From Lotus japonicus (lineage: Eukaryota; Streptophyta; Magnoliopsida; Fabales; Fabaceae), in contig NC_080044.1 in assembly GCF_012489685.1 (NCBI RefSeq), forward strand, positions 55,667,507 to 55,731,506: a stretch of DNA of 64,000 bases, written 5' to 3'. Positions 1-9,473 of this stretch are shown in pieces (position 1 is the first letter of the stretch; each line of letters opens with the position of its first letter). Made by a program: the position numbers and the translations under genes. The notes beneath the pieces were generated by a model, which ran no database searches, was not told where the DNA came from, and saw only the letters and a list, made by a program, of their open reading frames with translations.

Positions 1-303
1 ATAATTCATATTTTTATTGGTTAATTTGAGTTGCATGATAATTAGTTAGTGTATAATTGTATTAATCCTTAGATGTTAAATATTTGTTTTTGACGTTCGA
101 TGTTAAATATTTGATAACAACATTGTTATAAAATAATTTCAGAAATTATTTATTTATTGTGTATGTGGTCATAATTGTTATTAAATTTCGCAATTAATGA
201 GATAAAAAATATAATGAAAATGAGATTTTTGTTTTGGAGGGAAAATAAATTACTAAGAAGGAGACATGTGGCATAAGTTTTCTAGAAGAAAACCTTCCTT
301 TCA

Positions 304-326
304 TATAATATATATATATATATATA
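304..326. repeat. (TA)n microsatellite
   Basis: About eleven TA dinucleotides in a row, broken only at the edges. Confidence 0.85.
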
Positions 327-1003
327 GATTAATATTTAGAATGGTGAAAAATCAACCTAATATTTTTACCTTATATAGAGTAAAATTAGGTAGCTCACAA
401 TATAGGGGTGGGGCAGGAGTTTTAATAAAAGCAAAGTGATGAAATCTAAATCAAAAGTCCTACATCCTATGATCTCTCTTACATCATGTTTTTCTTTTAA
501 TTTTACATTAAAAACTAATGACAAAGATTCCCGGCATTTAAGTATAGTGAGTCACGATTCCTTTGTCAGGTCCTTACCTCATAAATCTTATGATAAAAAT
601 TAATGTTTCATATCTTCTTTAAAAAATTTATTCATATCAATAATTTAATTTGCAACCAAACGAATTTTCTACTTTTTTTCTTTCTAAAACATGTTTTCGG
701 AATAAATTTATCAAATAAGTTTTATTGTTTTTTTATTTTCAAAACTGTTTTTAAAATCATGTTAACAAACACGTTTTTTTCTTCTATTGTTCTTGAAAGT
801 AGTTCTAAAAAATTATTTTGAAAAACTGTTTTGAAAACAAAAAAATTGAGAACACAATCAAACACACCCTTAATCACTTTAGTTTCTCTTTTTTGCAATT
901 TTATATATTACGATTAGAATGTATCTGGTTGGCTTGTACATACTTCAATTGATATACCTTTTCATTATGACAAAGGACATGCTATTTAAGCTTGAGAATA
1001 TTG

Positions 1004-1060
1004 TACTCCATCCGTCCCTAATTATAAGCTAAAGTTATAAAAATCACGTTTACTAAAGTT
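1004..1060 (+). mobile_element. Stowaway/Mariner-type MITE terminus (truncated)
   Basis: The stretch begins TACTCCATCCGTCCCTAATT followed by ATAAG, which closely matches the consensus terminus of plant Stowaway MITEs (CTCCCTCCGTCCC...). I did not find the facing inverted copy within a few hundred bases, so this is probably one end of a decayed copy. Confidence 0.5.
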
Positions 1061-2319
1061 TTAATATCCATCATATTCAATGCTCAAGTGTATGTTTCAT
1101 TTAAGTGTGTTTGGATATCAATTAATTTAATGTAAAAGCATATTCATCTTAATACATACAAAGAATTGTCCTTGCCGGAGGTTCGGCGGTGGTGGAGTAC
1201 TATTTTTCATTCCTACTGAGACATTTTGTGTTAGGCTACTCTTGTGCCTAATCAGCTATTATGACAATCATACCAGCTTCCGCAATTGGGTTGGTGCATG
1301 AAGAATTGTGCATAATGTACCAAATATTATGAACCATCCACGGTGGTTCGAATGAGTTAAAGGTGTACTTACAGATGGAAATGCTTTTAATAATTGAAAA
1401 ACAGGTGAGACACACTATTGAAAATCTGAACTTTTGGAAATTTGGGTAGCACTTCAACATTTGACATGGGATTCTGGGGTAATCATTACCCTATCTTCTT
1501 TTACCTTTTTTTCTTTTTCACTTTTTTGTTGTAGGTGGTGAATAATGAGATTTGAGGTCCAAATTAAAGTTGTTGAGTTAGAATTAATTATTTGTTGCTG
1601 CATATATTTTGAATAAGAGAACTTTGCTCGTGCAACGGTGCAAGAAAAGGGAAAATGGGGCAGTTTGTTTTTTACTGTATCCGGAAAAGGTTCATGATGA
1701 TATGCACTATGTCTTGTAACTCTTGGATAAAATACACTTGTAGAAGTCTGCATAATTGAGTACGTTGTAGTATGTTATATGCCAATTTTGTTTGGTCTCT
1801 GGTTCACTGAGGACTGAGGAGCTGAGTGATTTTGCAAATTGAGAACTAGACAACCATCATGTGACTCTGTTGACATCATTTTTTTATCTCCTAGCACCAA
1901 ACAAAACGAACAACCAAAACACCTCGACAACCATATAAAGGGCCCAAAGATATTGTAAGTTGCTCAGATGGGTCTTACGTTGTACAAAATTTATAGAACA
2001 AAAATGTTACTAAACATTAGCTTTTTAGCCGACATACAATTTAACAGTGTTTTTTAACTATCGCTAATATTTGCTGCCGTTAAAAACCATTATTAAATTG
2101 TATGTCAATTGAATATCCGTTAATTTTAGCAGATTGTATCTAACTACACATCGATCACACAAGTGGCCAAGTGGGACTGCACAAATTTGGGAGAGAGATA
2201 CTGTTGAGACAGTTGTGGCTTTAGATTCCAAGAAATATAGCAGCTTCAAAAGTTCAAACATGCAAATATTGGATCCATTACTTTTCATGTTCTTATCAAT
2301 CATAAATATTTAGATTTAG

Positions 2320-2515
2320 GTAGCGTTTGACCCAGCTTTTTTTCAGCTTTTAAGTTATTTTTAAGTTAAGCTTACAATAAGACTTTTAAAAAAAGGCAGA
2401 AGCTGTTTGTCAATTTACATAGTTTTATAACTTAAAATCTACTTTTAAGTTAAAAACTGTCTGGTAAAATATTTTTGAAAGTTTTAATTTTATTTTAAAC
2501 ATATAAACTAAAAAG
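2320..2515. mobile_element. Possible MITE with poly-pyrimidine termini
   Basis: The segment starts GTAGCGTTTGACCCAGCTTTT and is built from repeats of CTTTTAAGTT and its complement. A similar terminus (GTTTGTCC...AAAGAAGCTAGGCC) occurs in reverse orientation near 30,085-30,123. The shared ends and self-complementary, AT-rich interior suggest a small non-autonomous DNA transposon family. Superfamily not determined. Confidence 0.35.
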
Positions 2516-2977
2516 TCAAATGCAACCACATCTTGTACCAAAACAAAAATACAACCCAGATTGAACTTTTCAAAAAAAAAATACAACCCATATTATGAAT
2601 ATGAGCTCATTTTTTCATATAAATCCAAGTGTATCAATCCAAGGCATTAACGGAAACAACAAATTCAGCAATCAAATGCCTTGGAGATTACAGGTAAATG
2701 GCAATGCCCACAGACACGTAAACCTTATGTTGGGCCTGCTCTGAAGCAACTTAGGCTTGAGCGCTGGGTTTCGTAGGGTTTGAAATTAGATCTCCCATTG
2801 TGTATCTTCACCTGCGGCAGCATCCTGATTTAAAAATTTTACAAACGAATCCCATCAATTTAAAGCTAACGATTAATTATAGCAAAGGGAAAACTGACAC
2901 TCTGATAGTAGCCTACCATTACAAAGTTCATATTCTAGGATTTTAGGGTTTTCTCATCAATCAAAACATTAAAACTT

Positions 2978-3330
2978 AGGTGTTCCCTTTATATAGGGGA
3001 GGTGGAATTAGGGTTGGAGCCATGTAACGTCATGCATGGCTCGTACGCGTGGCAGAGCCCACCGTTGGATTGCATGCGGTACCTGCAGAGGAACAGTGAT
3101 CCAACGGTTTGGGGGCCCCTACGGATCTGTGCCAGCCAACCTACTCCTAGGGTGGTTGGCCTAGGTCAAACCCTATTTAGTGGGCCCCGGCTTTTCGTCC
3201 TTACCCTTGGTGGTAGGGCCCATAAGCAGGGTGCTCCCAGGCTCCTAAACCGTCCCTCGGCAGGGACGTTCTATGGGGTCCAGGCCCGTCCCGGGTGCCC
3301 TTTCCGTCCTTGGCCAGGGTTCCCAGAACA
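2978..3330 (-). repeat. Tat 3' LTR, truncated (U3/R part only)
   Basis: It aligns almost base for base with 29,446-29,799, sharing the TATATAAA promoter motif (minus) and the terminal TGTTCTGGG (minus). The left copy stops abruptly at 2,978 and lacks the ~186 bp of R/U5 present in the right copy. On the internal side the LTR abuts a 14-bp perfect palindrome, GTAGCCCGGGCTAC, not an obvious polypurine tract. Confidence 0.85.
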
Positions 3331-3410
3331 GTAGCCCGGGCTACATGTCCTATGCTCGTGGCGTTATGGAGGTTCCCAGGATAGTAACTTAAGATTTAGA
3401 AATTTAAACC

Positions 3411-3416
3411 TTTATT
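3411..3416 (-). terminator. Polyadenylation signal AATAAA after the 149-codon ORF
   Basis: AATAAA on the minus strand lies two bases beyond the TAA stop codon (3,421-3,419) of the upstream ORF. Confidence 0.5.
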
Positions 3417-3418
3417 CA

Positions 3419-3868
3419 TTAAGTGTGGGGGGTCGTTTGGCCGTTACATTTAGTATCCTTAGAAAATGGGGGGGGGGGGGTTACTCGCATGGCGTTGTAG
3501 CGGAGGTGAGCGGTTCCTAGATCTCTGTCGAGATTTCTTCTCGTGGCTAGGAGGGGGGACAGTTCGGCTTTGATTTCATCCACCGCTCCCTTTTCTTCCC
3601 CTTCGCGTTCCGCGGCGGAGACTTCCAGCCCCCAAATTAGCATGTTAATCTCCGAGCAGCGCCAGTGCAACTCCCACATTTCCTCCACTAGCTCTAAGAA
3701 GGTTAGCAGTCCCGCCTTCAGTTGGGGGTCGGGGCCCTCTGCCAGAAGCCTGCTGACCAGGGATCTGATCCTATCGGAGGTGGTGGCCTGCGTCTGGTAA
3801 GAGTAGTACAGGTTGCAGTCTAGAGCCTCAGCCCTTAGTGCCTTCAGGCAAGCTTCCGTGGGGGTCAT
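3419..3868 (-). CDS. Extra Tat ORF, helical 149-aa protein of unknown function
   Basis: The ORF starts at an ATG (3,868) about 46 bases below a minus-strand TATA box (3,914-3,921) and ends two bases before an AATAAA signal, so it looks like a compact gene of its own. The protein is predicted from composition to be mostly alpha-helical: residues ~1-60 are Leu/Ala-rich, and residues ~60-125 alternate charged and hydrophobic residues as in a coiled coil, with Glu/Lys-rich EREGEEKGAVDEIKAEL. The last ~20 residues follow a 13-G run in the DNA and may be frameshifted. It is sense to the element's pol but separated from it by ~3 kb. I do not recognise the family. It may be one of the extra ORFs known between pol and 3' LTR in Tat elements. 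Confidence 0.5.
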   Translation of the reverse strand: MTPTEACLKALRAEALDCNLYYSYQTQATTSDRIRSLVSRLLAEGPDPQLKAGLLTFLELVEEMWELHWRCSEINMLIWGLEVSAAEREGEEKGAVDEIKAELSPLLATRRNLDRDLGTAHLRYNAMRVTPPPPFSKDTKCNGQTTPHT

Positions 3869-3913
3869 TTTGGTTTGAGGGGAGTGTGGAGTAAGCGAGG
3901 GGGGAGTGGTTAT

Positions 3914-3921
3914 TATTTATA
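3914..3921 (-). promoter_or_regulatory. TATA box for the 149-codon ORF
   Basis: TATAAATA on the minus strand, about 46 bases before the ATG at 3,868. A CCAAT motif on the same strand lies near 3,949-3,953. Confidence 0.5.
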
Positions 3922-4433
3922 CCCGAAATGTTCCTGGAAGGTAACGCCCATTGGCCTTTTCCCAGGAGTTTCTCTAGGAAAATGAAGAGGGTATTAAATG
4001 CGGTGGCCGGTGGTCAACGCCCGCCTTCCCTTGGTGTATCTACAGACACTACCGACCGGGGGCGATCCCGACCGTGGTGGTCTGGTGTTAGGGCGACCAG
4101 GCTTCTTACCGAGCAGGTCGCTCAGGGGGAGTAAAGGTCCCGCAGTTTGAATTTGAATAGTTGAAAAGGCGTGGGTATAGGGAACGGCGTGAGACTTTGG
4201 GGTCCACTGCATTTAATGCTCCTGACGCTTGAGAGGGTACGTGTCATTTCCGGGCGAGCCGTGTCGCTTCGTGACCTCTCTCCCACGTGCTTTTGGAAGC
4301 GTGCGTCGCTTCGCCGCCGCTGCCTTCCTTCTGACGTGGCAGGGCCTGATTGGACAATTCTGCTGGGTTTCCCCAAGCGTCATGATTAGGAAAACCCGGG
4401 TTGACGAAACGTCACGTCTTCCCCCTAGTCTTC
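3922..4433. promoter_or_regulatory. Divergent promoter-like segment of the Tat element
   Basis: This ~0.5 kb GC-rich stretch separates a minus TATA box (3,914-3,921) from a plus TATA box (4,434-4,441). It contains a G-box CACGTG (4,284-4,289), TGACGTGGC (4,332-4,340), ACGTCACGT (4,409-4,417) and an ATTGG/CCAAT motif (4,349-4,353). ACGT-core elements of this kind bind bZIP factors in plant promoters. No long ORF on either strand is convincing. That it drives both flanking genes is inferred from arrangement only. Confidence 0.45.
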
Positions 4434-4441
4434 TATAAAAG
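4434..4441 (+). promoter_or_regulatory. TATA box for the antisense extra ORF
   Basis: TATAAAAG on the plus strand, followed by a G run and a pyrimidine-rich leader. A possible splice donor, GTAAGTCC, lies near 4,583 within that leader. Confidence 0.5.
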
Positions 4442-6404
4442 AGGGGGGGGGGAATTCATTTGCACTTTTGCATCCCTGAATCTTCCTAAAGCTCTCCCCC
4501 TTCCTTTTTGCCAGTTGCCGGTGTTTCACGGTGGTGCTCCTTTTCACACGGTGGTCGTCCGACAGCTTTTTCAGTCTTTCCTCGTAAGTCCTTGTCTCTC
4601 TTGCTTTTCCTTTTTAAGTTCTTTCTTTATATTTCTTTTTCAAGTAAAACGGGTGGCTTGCCCCTGGGGGAGTGGAGGAGTTTCCACTCCCCTTGTGGCC
4701 CCTTCTTGCGGCGGGGGAGATTCTTTCAGAGGGTCTTCACCGCCGCACGGTTGCGCTGTCCTGCCTAGGGCAGAGATGGACCCCGGGTGGGTCCTTCTTT
4801 GAGCCGATTCAAACAAACTAGGTGTTGAAACCTCGGGCTAAAGCCCTAAACCAAAATACATTCATAATCTATGAAAATGAAACAAATAAATGATAGTTCA
4901 GAACTACGTGTCACTCGACCCCCAACAAGACAAACATCAATCACTCCTCGAGCCAGTTCCCCAGCCGTGCCCGGTTCCCGCTGACTTGGAATGCCAAGCA
5001 CTATGACGTAAAGCTTAGTGCATTCGGTTTCGAGGCCGGGGCTTTGTCGGAGGTTGACTTGACATTCAAGAATCTCCTGGTGGCCGCGATACGGAAGGAA
5101 GTGAGGTGAAATCCACCCAAAGAGTTTTGTATCCGGCCGCTGCGTTGTTACGAGCTTTGTACTTATAGCGTTCGGAAGAACGCGTGCTTATTGCGTGCGA
5201 GAGGTAAGTTGTTGTTATTATTATGTCCAAGGTAGAGTGTGTCCATCCCGCAATCTTTGCTTGACTAACCGTTCTTCTTGTCACTCTGATGCAGGTGCTA
5301 AGATGGAGCTTAACGCTGCTTTGATCGCTGCCCTACAGGTGCCCGTTGATGAGAATGAGACCGACAGTGAGGGGGAACAGGAGGGCGGGGTTCCTCGTAG
5401 TGGGGAAGAAGAGCCTGCTGACCAGGGGCAACAAGTAACCTGGACTAACTCCGTCGAGGTTGGTCAGAATGCTTCGGCCCATGAAGAGGAAACGACCGAC
5501 AAGGGGTCGGGGCCCTAGAGTGGCCGGGTGAGCCCCAACCGTCAGCAGGAGGGTTCCCCTGAGAGGGGTGGAGGCCGCTCTGAGCGCCAGAGTAAGAAAC
5601 GACGTCACTCACCCAGCGGAGGAAGTCACTCCCGTGAGCGGGCGACTCCAATCGCTCAAGTTCCCCCACCAAGTTTAGTTTCCATGTGGAGCCGTGAGGC
5701 AGTGGACACTCAAGAGCATAATGACGAGGTCGACGCGTTGGTGTACAACGAGTTAGACCAGTCGTTCTTGGGCCAGAAGGAACCTTACAACCTTATGAAC
5801 TATGCCCTGAAATCAGTGCTTCCGACCGCCTCCGTCATTCGCCATGTGTAGCAGGGGGTAGTGCTCGACGTAGAAGAGGCCAAAGAGCGGGCGAGCGAAG
5901 CCGAGAGTAAGACCGCTAAGGTGGAGAAGGAGCTGGCCGGTTCCAAGAAGGAGGTAAAAGAGCTGACTGCTGCCAAGGTGAAACTGCAGGGGGAGGTGCA
6001 TGAAGTGACGGCCAAGGCCAGGCAGTTTGCGGAGAAGTTGGAGCTGAGCGAGAAGGATAACGACTGGCTGCGCGCCCGGGTAGAGAAAGCTGAGCAGGAA
6101 CTGAAAGACGCGAAGGCTGCTCGTGAGGGAGAACTCAAGGAGATCGAGGACCTGAAAGCGAAGAACGCTGAGCTCAAGAAGAAGGTTGCCGATCTGGGGG
6201 CTGAGAGAAAAAAAGATGAGGACCAATCTTAAGGAGATACACAAGGCCTCCTTCGACAACGCTTTGACCCAGCTTGAGGTAGTCCACCCGGGGTTGGACG
6301 TGGGCCCTCTCCATTATAGAAAGGTAGTACTGGGGGGAAAGATTGGCACGCTGGATGATCAGAAGAGGTTCACTCCAACTTTCCCGGACGAGCAAGCCCC
6401 TTGA
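4440..6404 (+). pseudogene. Antisense extra gene of the Tat element (coiled-coil; Transposase_28-like), broken
   Basis: Transcribed opposite to gag-pol from the TATA box at 4,434. A leader (4,450-4,800) is followed by a coding remnant at ~4,958-5,105 that includes FPLTWNAKHYDVKLSAFG, resembling the FPL(T)W region of the 'putative gypsy type transposon' (Transposase_28) family; most of that N-terminal domain is missing. An intron with good borders (GAG|GTAAGTTG at 5,201 and GATGCAG at ~5,294) precedes a Glu/Ser-rich linker and a long heptad-rich coiled coil (5,861-6,232). One frame runs from ~5,295 to 6,232 but is cut by TAG at 5,516 and TAG at 5,849. A frameshift at an A7 run (~6,210) leads to the last ~65 codons, ending TGA at 6,404. 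Antisense extra ORFs of this type are known from Grande-like Tat elements. Family assignment is from memory of motifs. Confidence 0.65.
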
Positions 6405-7021
6405 GATTCTGCTTTTAATTGTAGTTTGGACTTATTTGGTCGTTTTCCAGTGCTTGTATAAACTTGTTGTTTCTAATTATTGCTTCGCGTTTGTAAAGAC
6501 TTATTGTTCCTATTTTTCATCCTGTGTTTGTAAGAACTTATTGTTTTTTTTTAAATCTAATGTCGCGTTCTTACTTCCTTACTTGTCTTCAATTATTTTG
6601 TGCCCGGCGGGTCTTGGTGACCTATGGGTCTTAGTGCTCGGAGGGTCTTTAATAATTTCGTGCCCGGTGGGTCTTGGTGCCCTATGAGTCTTAGTGCCCG
6701 GAGGGTCTTTAATAATTTCGTGCCCGGCAGGTCTTGATGCCCTATGGGTCTTAGTGCCCGGAGGGTCTTTAATAATTTCGTGCCCGGCGGGTCTTGGTGC
6801 CCTATGGGTCTTAATTCTTTAGCCGTTTGTTAATGCGATCGCGTGCCTTGTCGGTTCAAATAATTCGAATTCAACACAAAAAACTACTTTATTTCTGCGC
6901 TTAGAGCTCGCGGTTCTAGCCGTGTACAAACTTGGGCGAGATGGGTGTGTACCCTTGATTAAAAAAGACTAAGTTAAAGGAAAACATAAAGACAGGTAGT
7001 GGGTGCCGGGTCGGTAGTGCC
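6405..7021. other. Tat region between antisense gene and integrase
   Basis: It contains a short AT-rich stretch with TTGTTT runs, the 60-bp tandem array listed separately, and ~200 bp without recognisable features that adjoins the integrase stop codon. No ORF is supported. Confidence 0.6.
6601..6811. repeat. 60-bp minisatellite, ~3.5 units
   Basis: Units begin at 6,601, 6,661, 6,721 and 6,781 with TGCCCGGCGGGTCTTG or a close variant; copies differ at only a few bases. Each unit contains three diverged copies of a ~20-bp subrepeat around GGGTCTT. Tandem arrays in the 3' untranslated part of Tat/Ogre elements are known and can seed satellite DNA. Confidence 0.9.
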
Positions 7022-8440
7022 TTAGCTGTAGTATCTTCTCAGATTGGTTGCGTTCCTTGTGCGGGGGATCTCTTTTCCTGCTAGAGTTTCCAGCTTGTAT
7101 GCTCCTGTGCCGGTTGCTTCGGTCACCCTATAAGGGCCTTCCCAGTTGGCTTCTAGCTTTCCCCGTTCGGTTGATCGTGCTCCGATGCTGGAATTCCGGA
7201 GGACCAGGTCCCCCTTGGCAAAGGAGCGGAGAACTGCCTTCTTGTTGTAGCGAACGGCCGCATGTTGTTTTGCGATCAGGTCTCTACAGTTGGCAACTGC
7301 CCTCTTCTCGGCCAGGAGATCAAGGTAGTACTGGGGGGTCGAATCCAGCCGTTCGGGCACTTGGTTCCCCTATTTCGGCCGGAATCACTGCTTCTGTGCC
7401 AAAGGCGAGGCGGTACGGGCTCTCCCCCGTAGTCGAGTGCGGAGTGGTGCGGTATGCCCACAGGACGTGGTCGAGTTGCTCAGCCCAATCGCCTTTGGCC
7501 TTTCCTAACCTCTTCCGGAGGCCACGGAGGATGACCCGGTTGGCTGACTCTGCCTACCTGTTTGTCTGGGGGTGCTCGACAGAGGTAAACCGCTGCTTGA
7601 TGTGTAGCCCGTCCAAGAGATCCTTAAACCCTTTGGAGGTAAACTGGGTCCCATTGTCAGTGACCAGGACCCCGGGGACTCCGAACCTACTGATGACGTT
7701 CTTGTAGAAGAAGCGCTGTACTCGAGCTGAGGTAATCGTTGCTAGCGGTTCAGCCTCAATCCACTTGGTAAAGTAATCCACTGCAACCACCAAGTACTTG
7801 AGCTGACCAGGGGCTGTGTCGAACGGGCCTAATAGATCCATGCCCCACTGGTGGAAAGGCCAAGGACTGACTAGGGAGGAAAGACGTGCAGGAGGAGCGT
7901 TGTGCAGGTCAGCATGCCTCTGGCACGGGTCACACTGCTTAACATGATCTGCGACATCTTTCTCCAGGGTGGGCCAGTAGTAGCCGGCTCGGAGTACTTT
8001 CCGGGCAAGGGAGCGTCCACCCGGATGGTGACCGCAGCCGCCTTCGTGGATTTCTGCTAGGACATAAGCTGCTCGGTCCTTGGGCAAGCACTTGAGAAGG
8101 GGGTGGAGAATCCCCGTTTGAAGAGGTCGTCGTTAACTATGGTGTACCAGGAGGCGCACCTTGCCAACTTCTTGGCTTCGACCTTGTCTTCTGGCAACCA
8201 TCAAGATCTGAGGTATTTGAGGATCGGGGACCTCCAGTCTTCCTCCGTACTGACCGACATCATCACTTGTCCCAGTGGACGATTGGGGTCAGCGACATAG
8301 GGGAGGGCTAGGGTCCCTTGAATGACCGTTCCATTCCGGCCAGGTTTTCCTGTGCTGGCCAGTTTGGCCAGAGTGTCCGCACGATCATTCTGGGCACTGA
8401 GGACGTGGCAGAATTCTACTTTGGTGAAGGTTGAAGCCAG
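7022..8440 (-). pseudogene. Tat integrase, broken
   Basis: Read on the minus strand. A HHCC zinc-binding region is visible (HEGGCGHHPGG ... CDPCQRH, ~8,050-7,910), followed by the catalytic core with MDLLGPF, TDNGTQF and a third acidic position in AESANRV. The C-terminal part (7,360-7,022) carries EANWEGPYRV, typical of Ty3/gypsy integrases. An in-frame TAG sits just before the catalytic glutamate (7,554), there are stops between RNase H and integrase (8,441-8,090), and a further break lies near 7,360. The enzyme would insert element cDNA into chromosomes; this copy cannot make it. Confidence 0.9.
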
Positions 8441-9462
8441 TCACTTCAAATGGGTCAAGTACTGCTCTAGGATGAGATCTTTAGCTTGAGCTTCTCCATT
8501 TGCTTGAGAGACGACCAGAAGCGAGTCGCAGCAGACAAGGATCTCCTTCGCTCCCAGGTCTTGAGCTGTGACCAGTCCCGCAATGCAGGCCTCATACTCG
8601 GCCTGGTTATTTGTGGTTGGGAAGTTAAAGCGGAGGGATTGCTCGACCACCATCCCGGTGCTACTTTGCAAGACGATTCCAGCCCCACCACCTTCTTTGT
8701 TACTCGAGCCGTCTACGTTGACCACCCATGTAGTCTCGGCAGGGGGCTCTTCTTCATTTGTGAGTTCGACCATGAAGTCGGCTAGAACCTGTGCTTTAAT
8801 GGCTCTCCTGGGTTCGTAGCGGATGTCGTGCTCGGAGAGCTCGATGGACCAGCTAACCATTCGGCCAGCCAGGTCGGGCTTATGAAGGACCTGCCGGATC
8901 GGCTGATCTGTGCGTACGACGATTCGATGAGCCTGAAAGTACCTCCGCAGCCGCCGAGCTGTGGTTAGTAAGGTCAGCGCTACTTTCTCCAGCATCTTAT
9001 ACCTGAGCTCCGCACCTTTCAATGAGCGGCTGAACAAATAGACTGGCAGTTGGACTCCCTCCTCTTCTCTGATCAGAACTGAACTTACTGCCTTTTCCCG
9101 TACTGCCAAGTATAGGTACAGCGTCTCCCCTGGTCTAGGGCTGGTCAGAATAGGGGGGATGAAAGGATCTCCTTCAGCTTGGTGAATGCCTTGTCGGCCT
9201 CCTCCGACCATTCAAAGGTGGCTCCCTTTTTTAGGAGTGTGTAAAGGGGTAGCGCCCGGAGAGCGGCTTTTGGCAAAAAGCGGCCGATCGCGACCATTCG
9301 ACCAGCTAGCTGTTGGACTTCTTTGACGGTGCGCGGGCTCTTCATATTCATGATCGCTTGACATTTGTCGGGGTTCAATTCGATTCCACGGCCGGTCAGC
9401 ATATATCCCAGAAATTTCCCGCTTCGAACGCCAAAAGTACACTTGTCGGGGTTGAGGCGCAT
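8441..9462 (-). pseudogene. Tat RT C-terminus, RNase H and second (archaeal-type) RNase H, broken
   Basis: The ORF 9,462-9,145 continues the RT thumb (FLGYMLTGRGIELNPDKC). A frameshift between ~9,211 and 9,145 leads to the connection/RNase H region (residues around YLAVREKAVSSVLIREEEG). It ends in a second RNase H domain with VVNVDGSSNKEGGGAGIVL, the signature of the extra domain gained by the Tat clade. The frame stops at 8,441. Confidence 0.88.
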
Positions 9463-9473
9463 GTTGTGCTTCT

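Larger units (their letters stand above)
1..2319. other. AT-rich intergenic DNA, no gene recognised
   Basis: I find no ORF here with recognisable domains, and the short open stretches have no plant-like exon structure. The sequence holds a TA dinucleotide run at about 304-326, homopolymer tracts, and one Stowaway-like terminus listed separately. Unidentified old repeats are likely. Confidence 0.6.

Noticed and set aside
1248..2303. Short minus-strand ORFs of 70-99 codons in the left flank
   Set aside because: No domain, no splice pattern, AT-rich composition; length is within chance expectation.
3002..3334. 110-codon plus-strand ORF
   Set aside because: It lies entirely within the Tat LTR and its counterpart at 29,533-29,835 reads differently; open because of GC richness.
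7048..7707. 219-codon plus-strand ORF
   Set aside because: Antisense shadow of the Tat integrase, which is recognisable on the minus strand.
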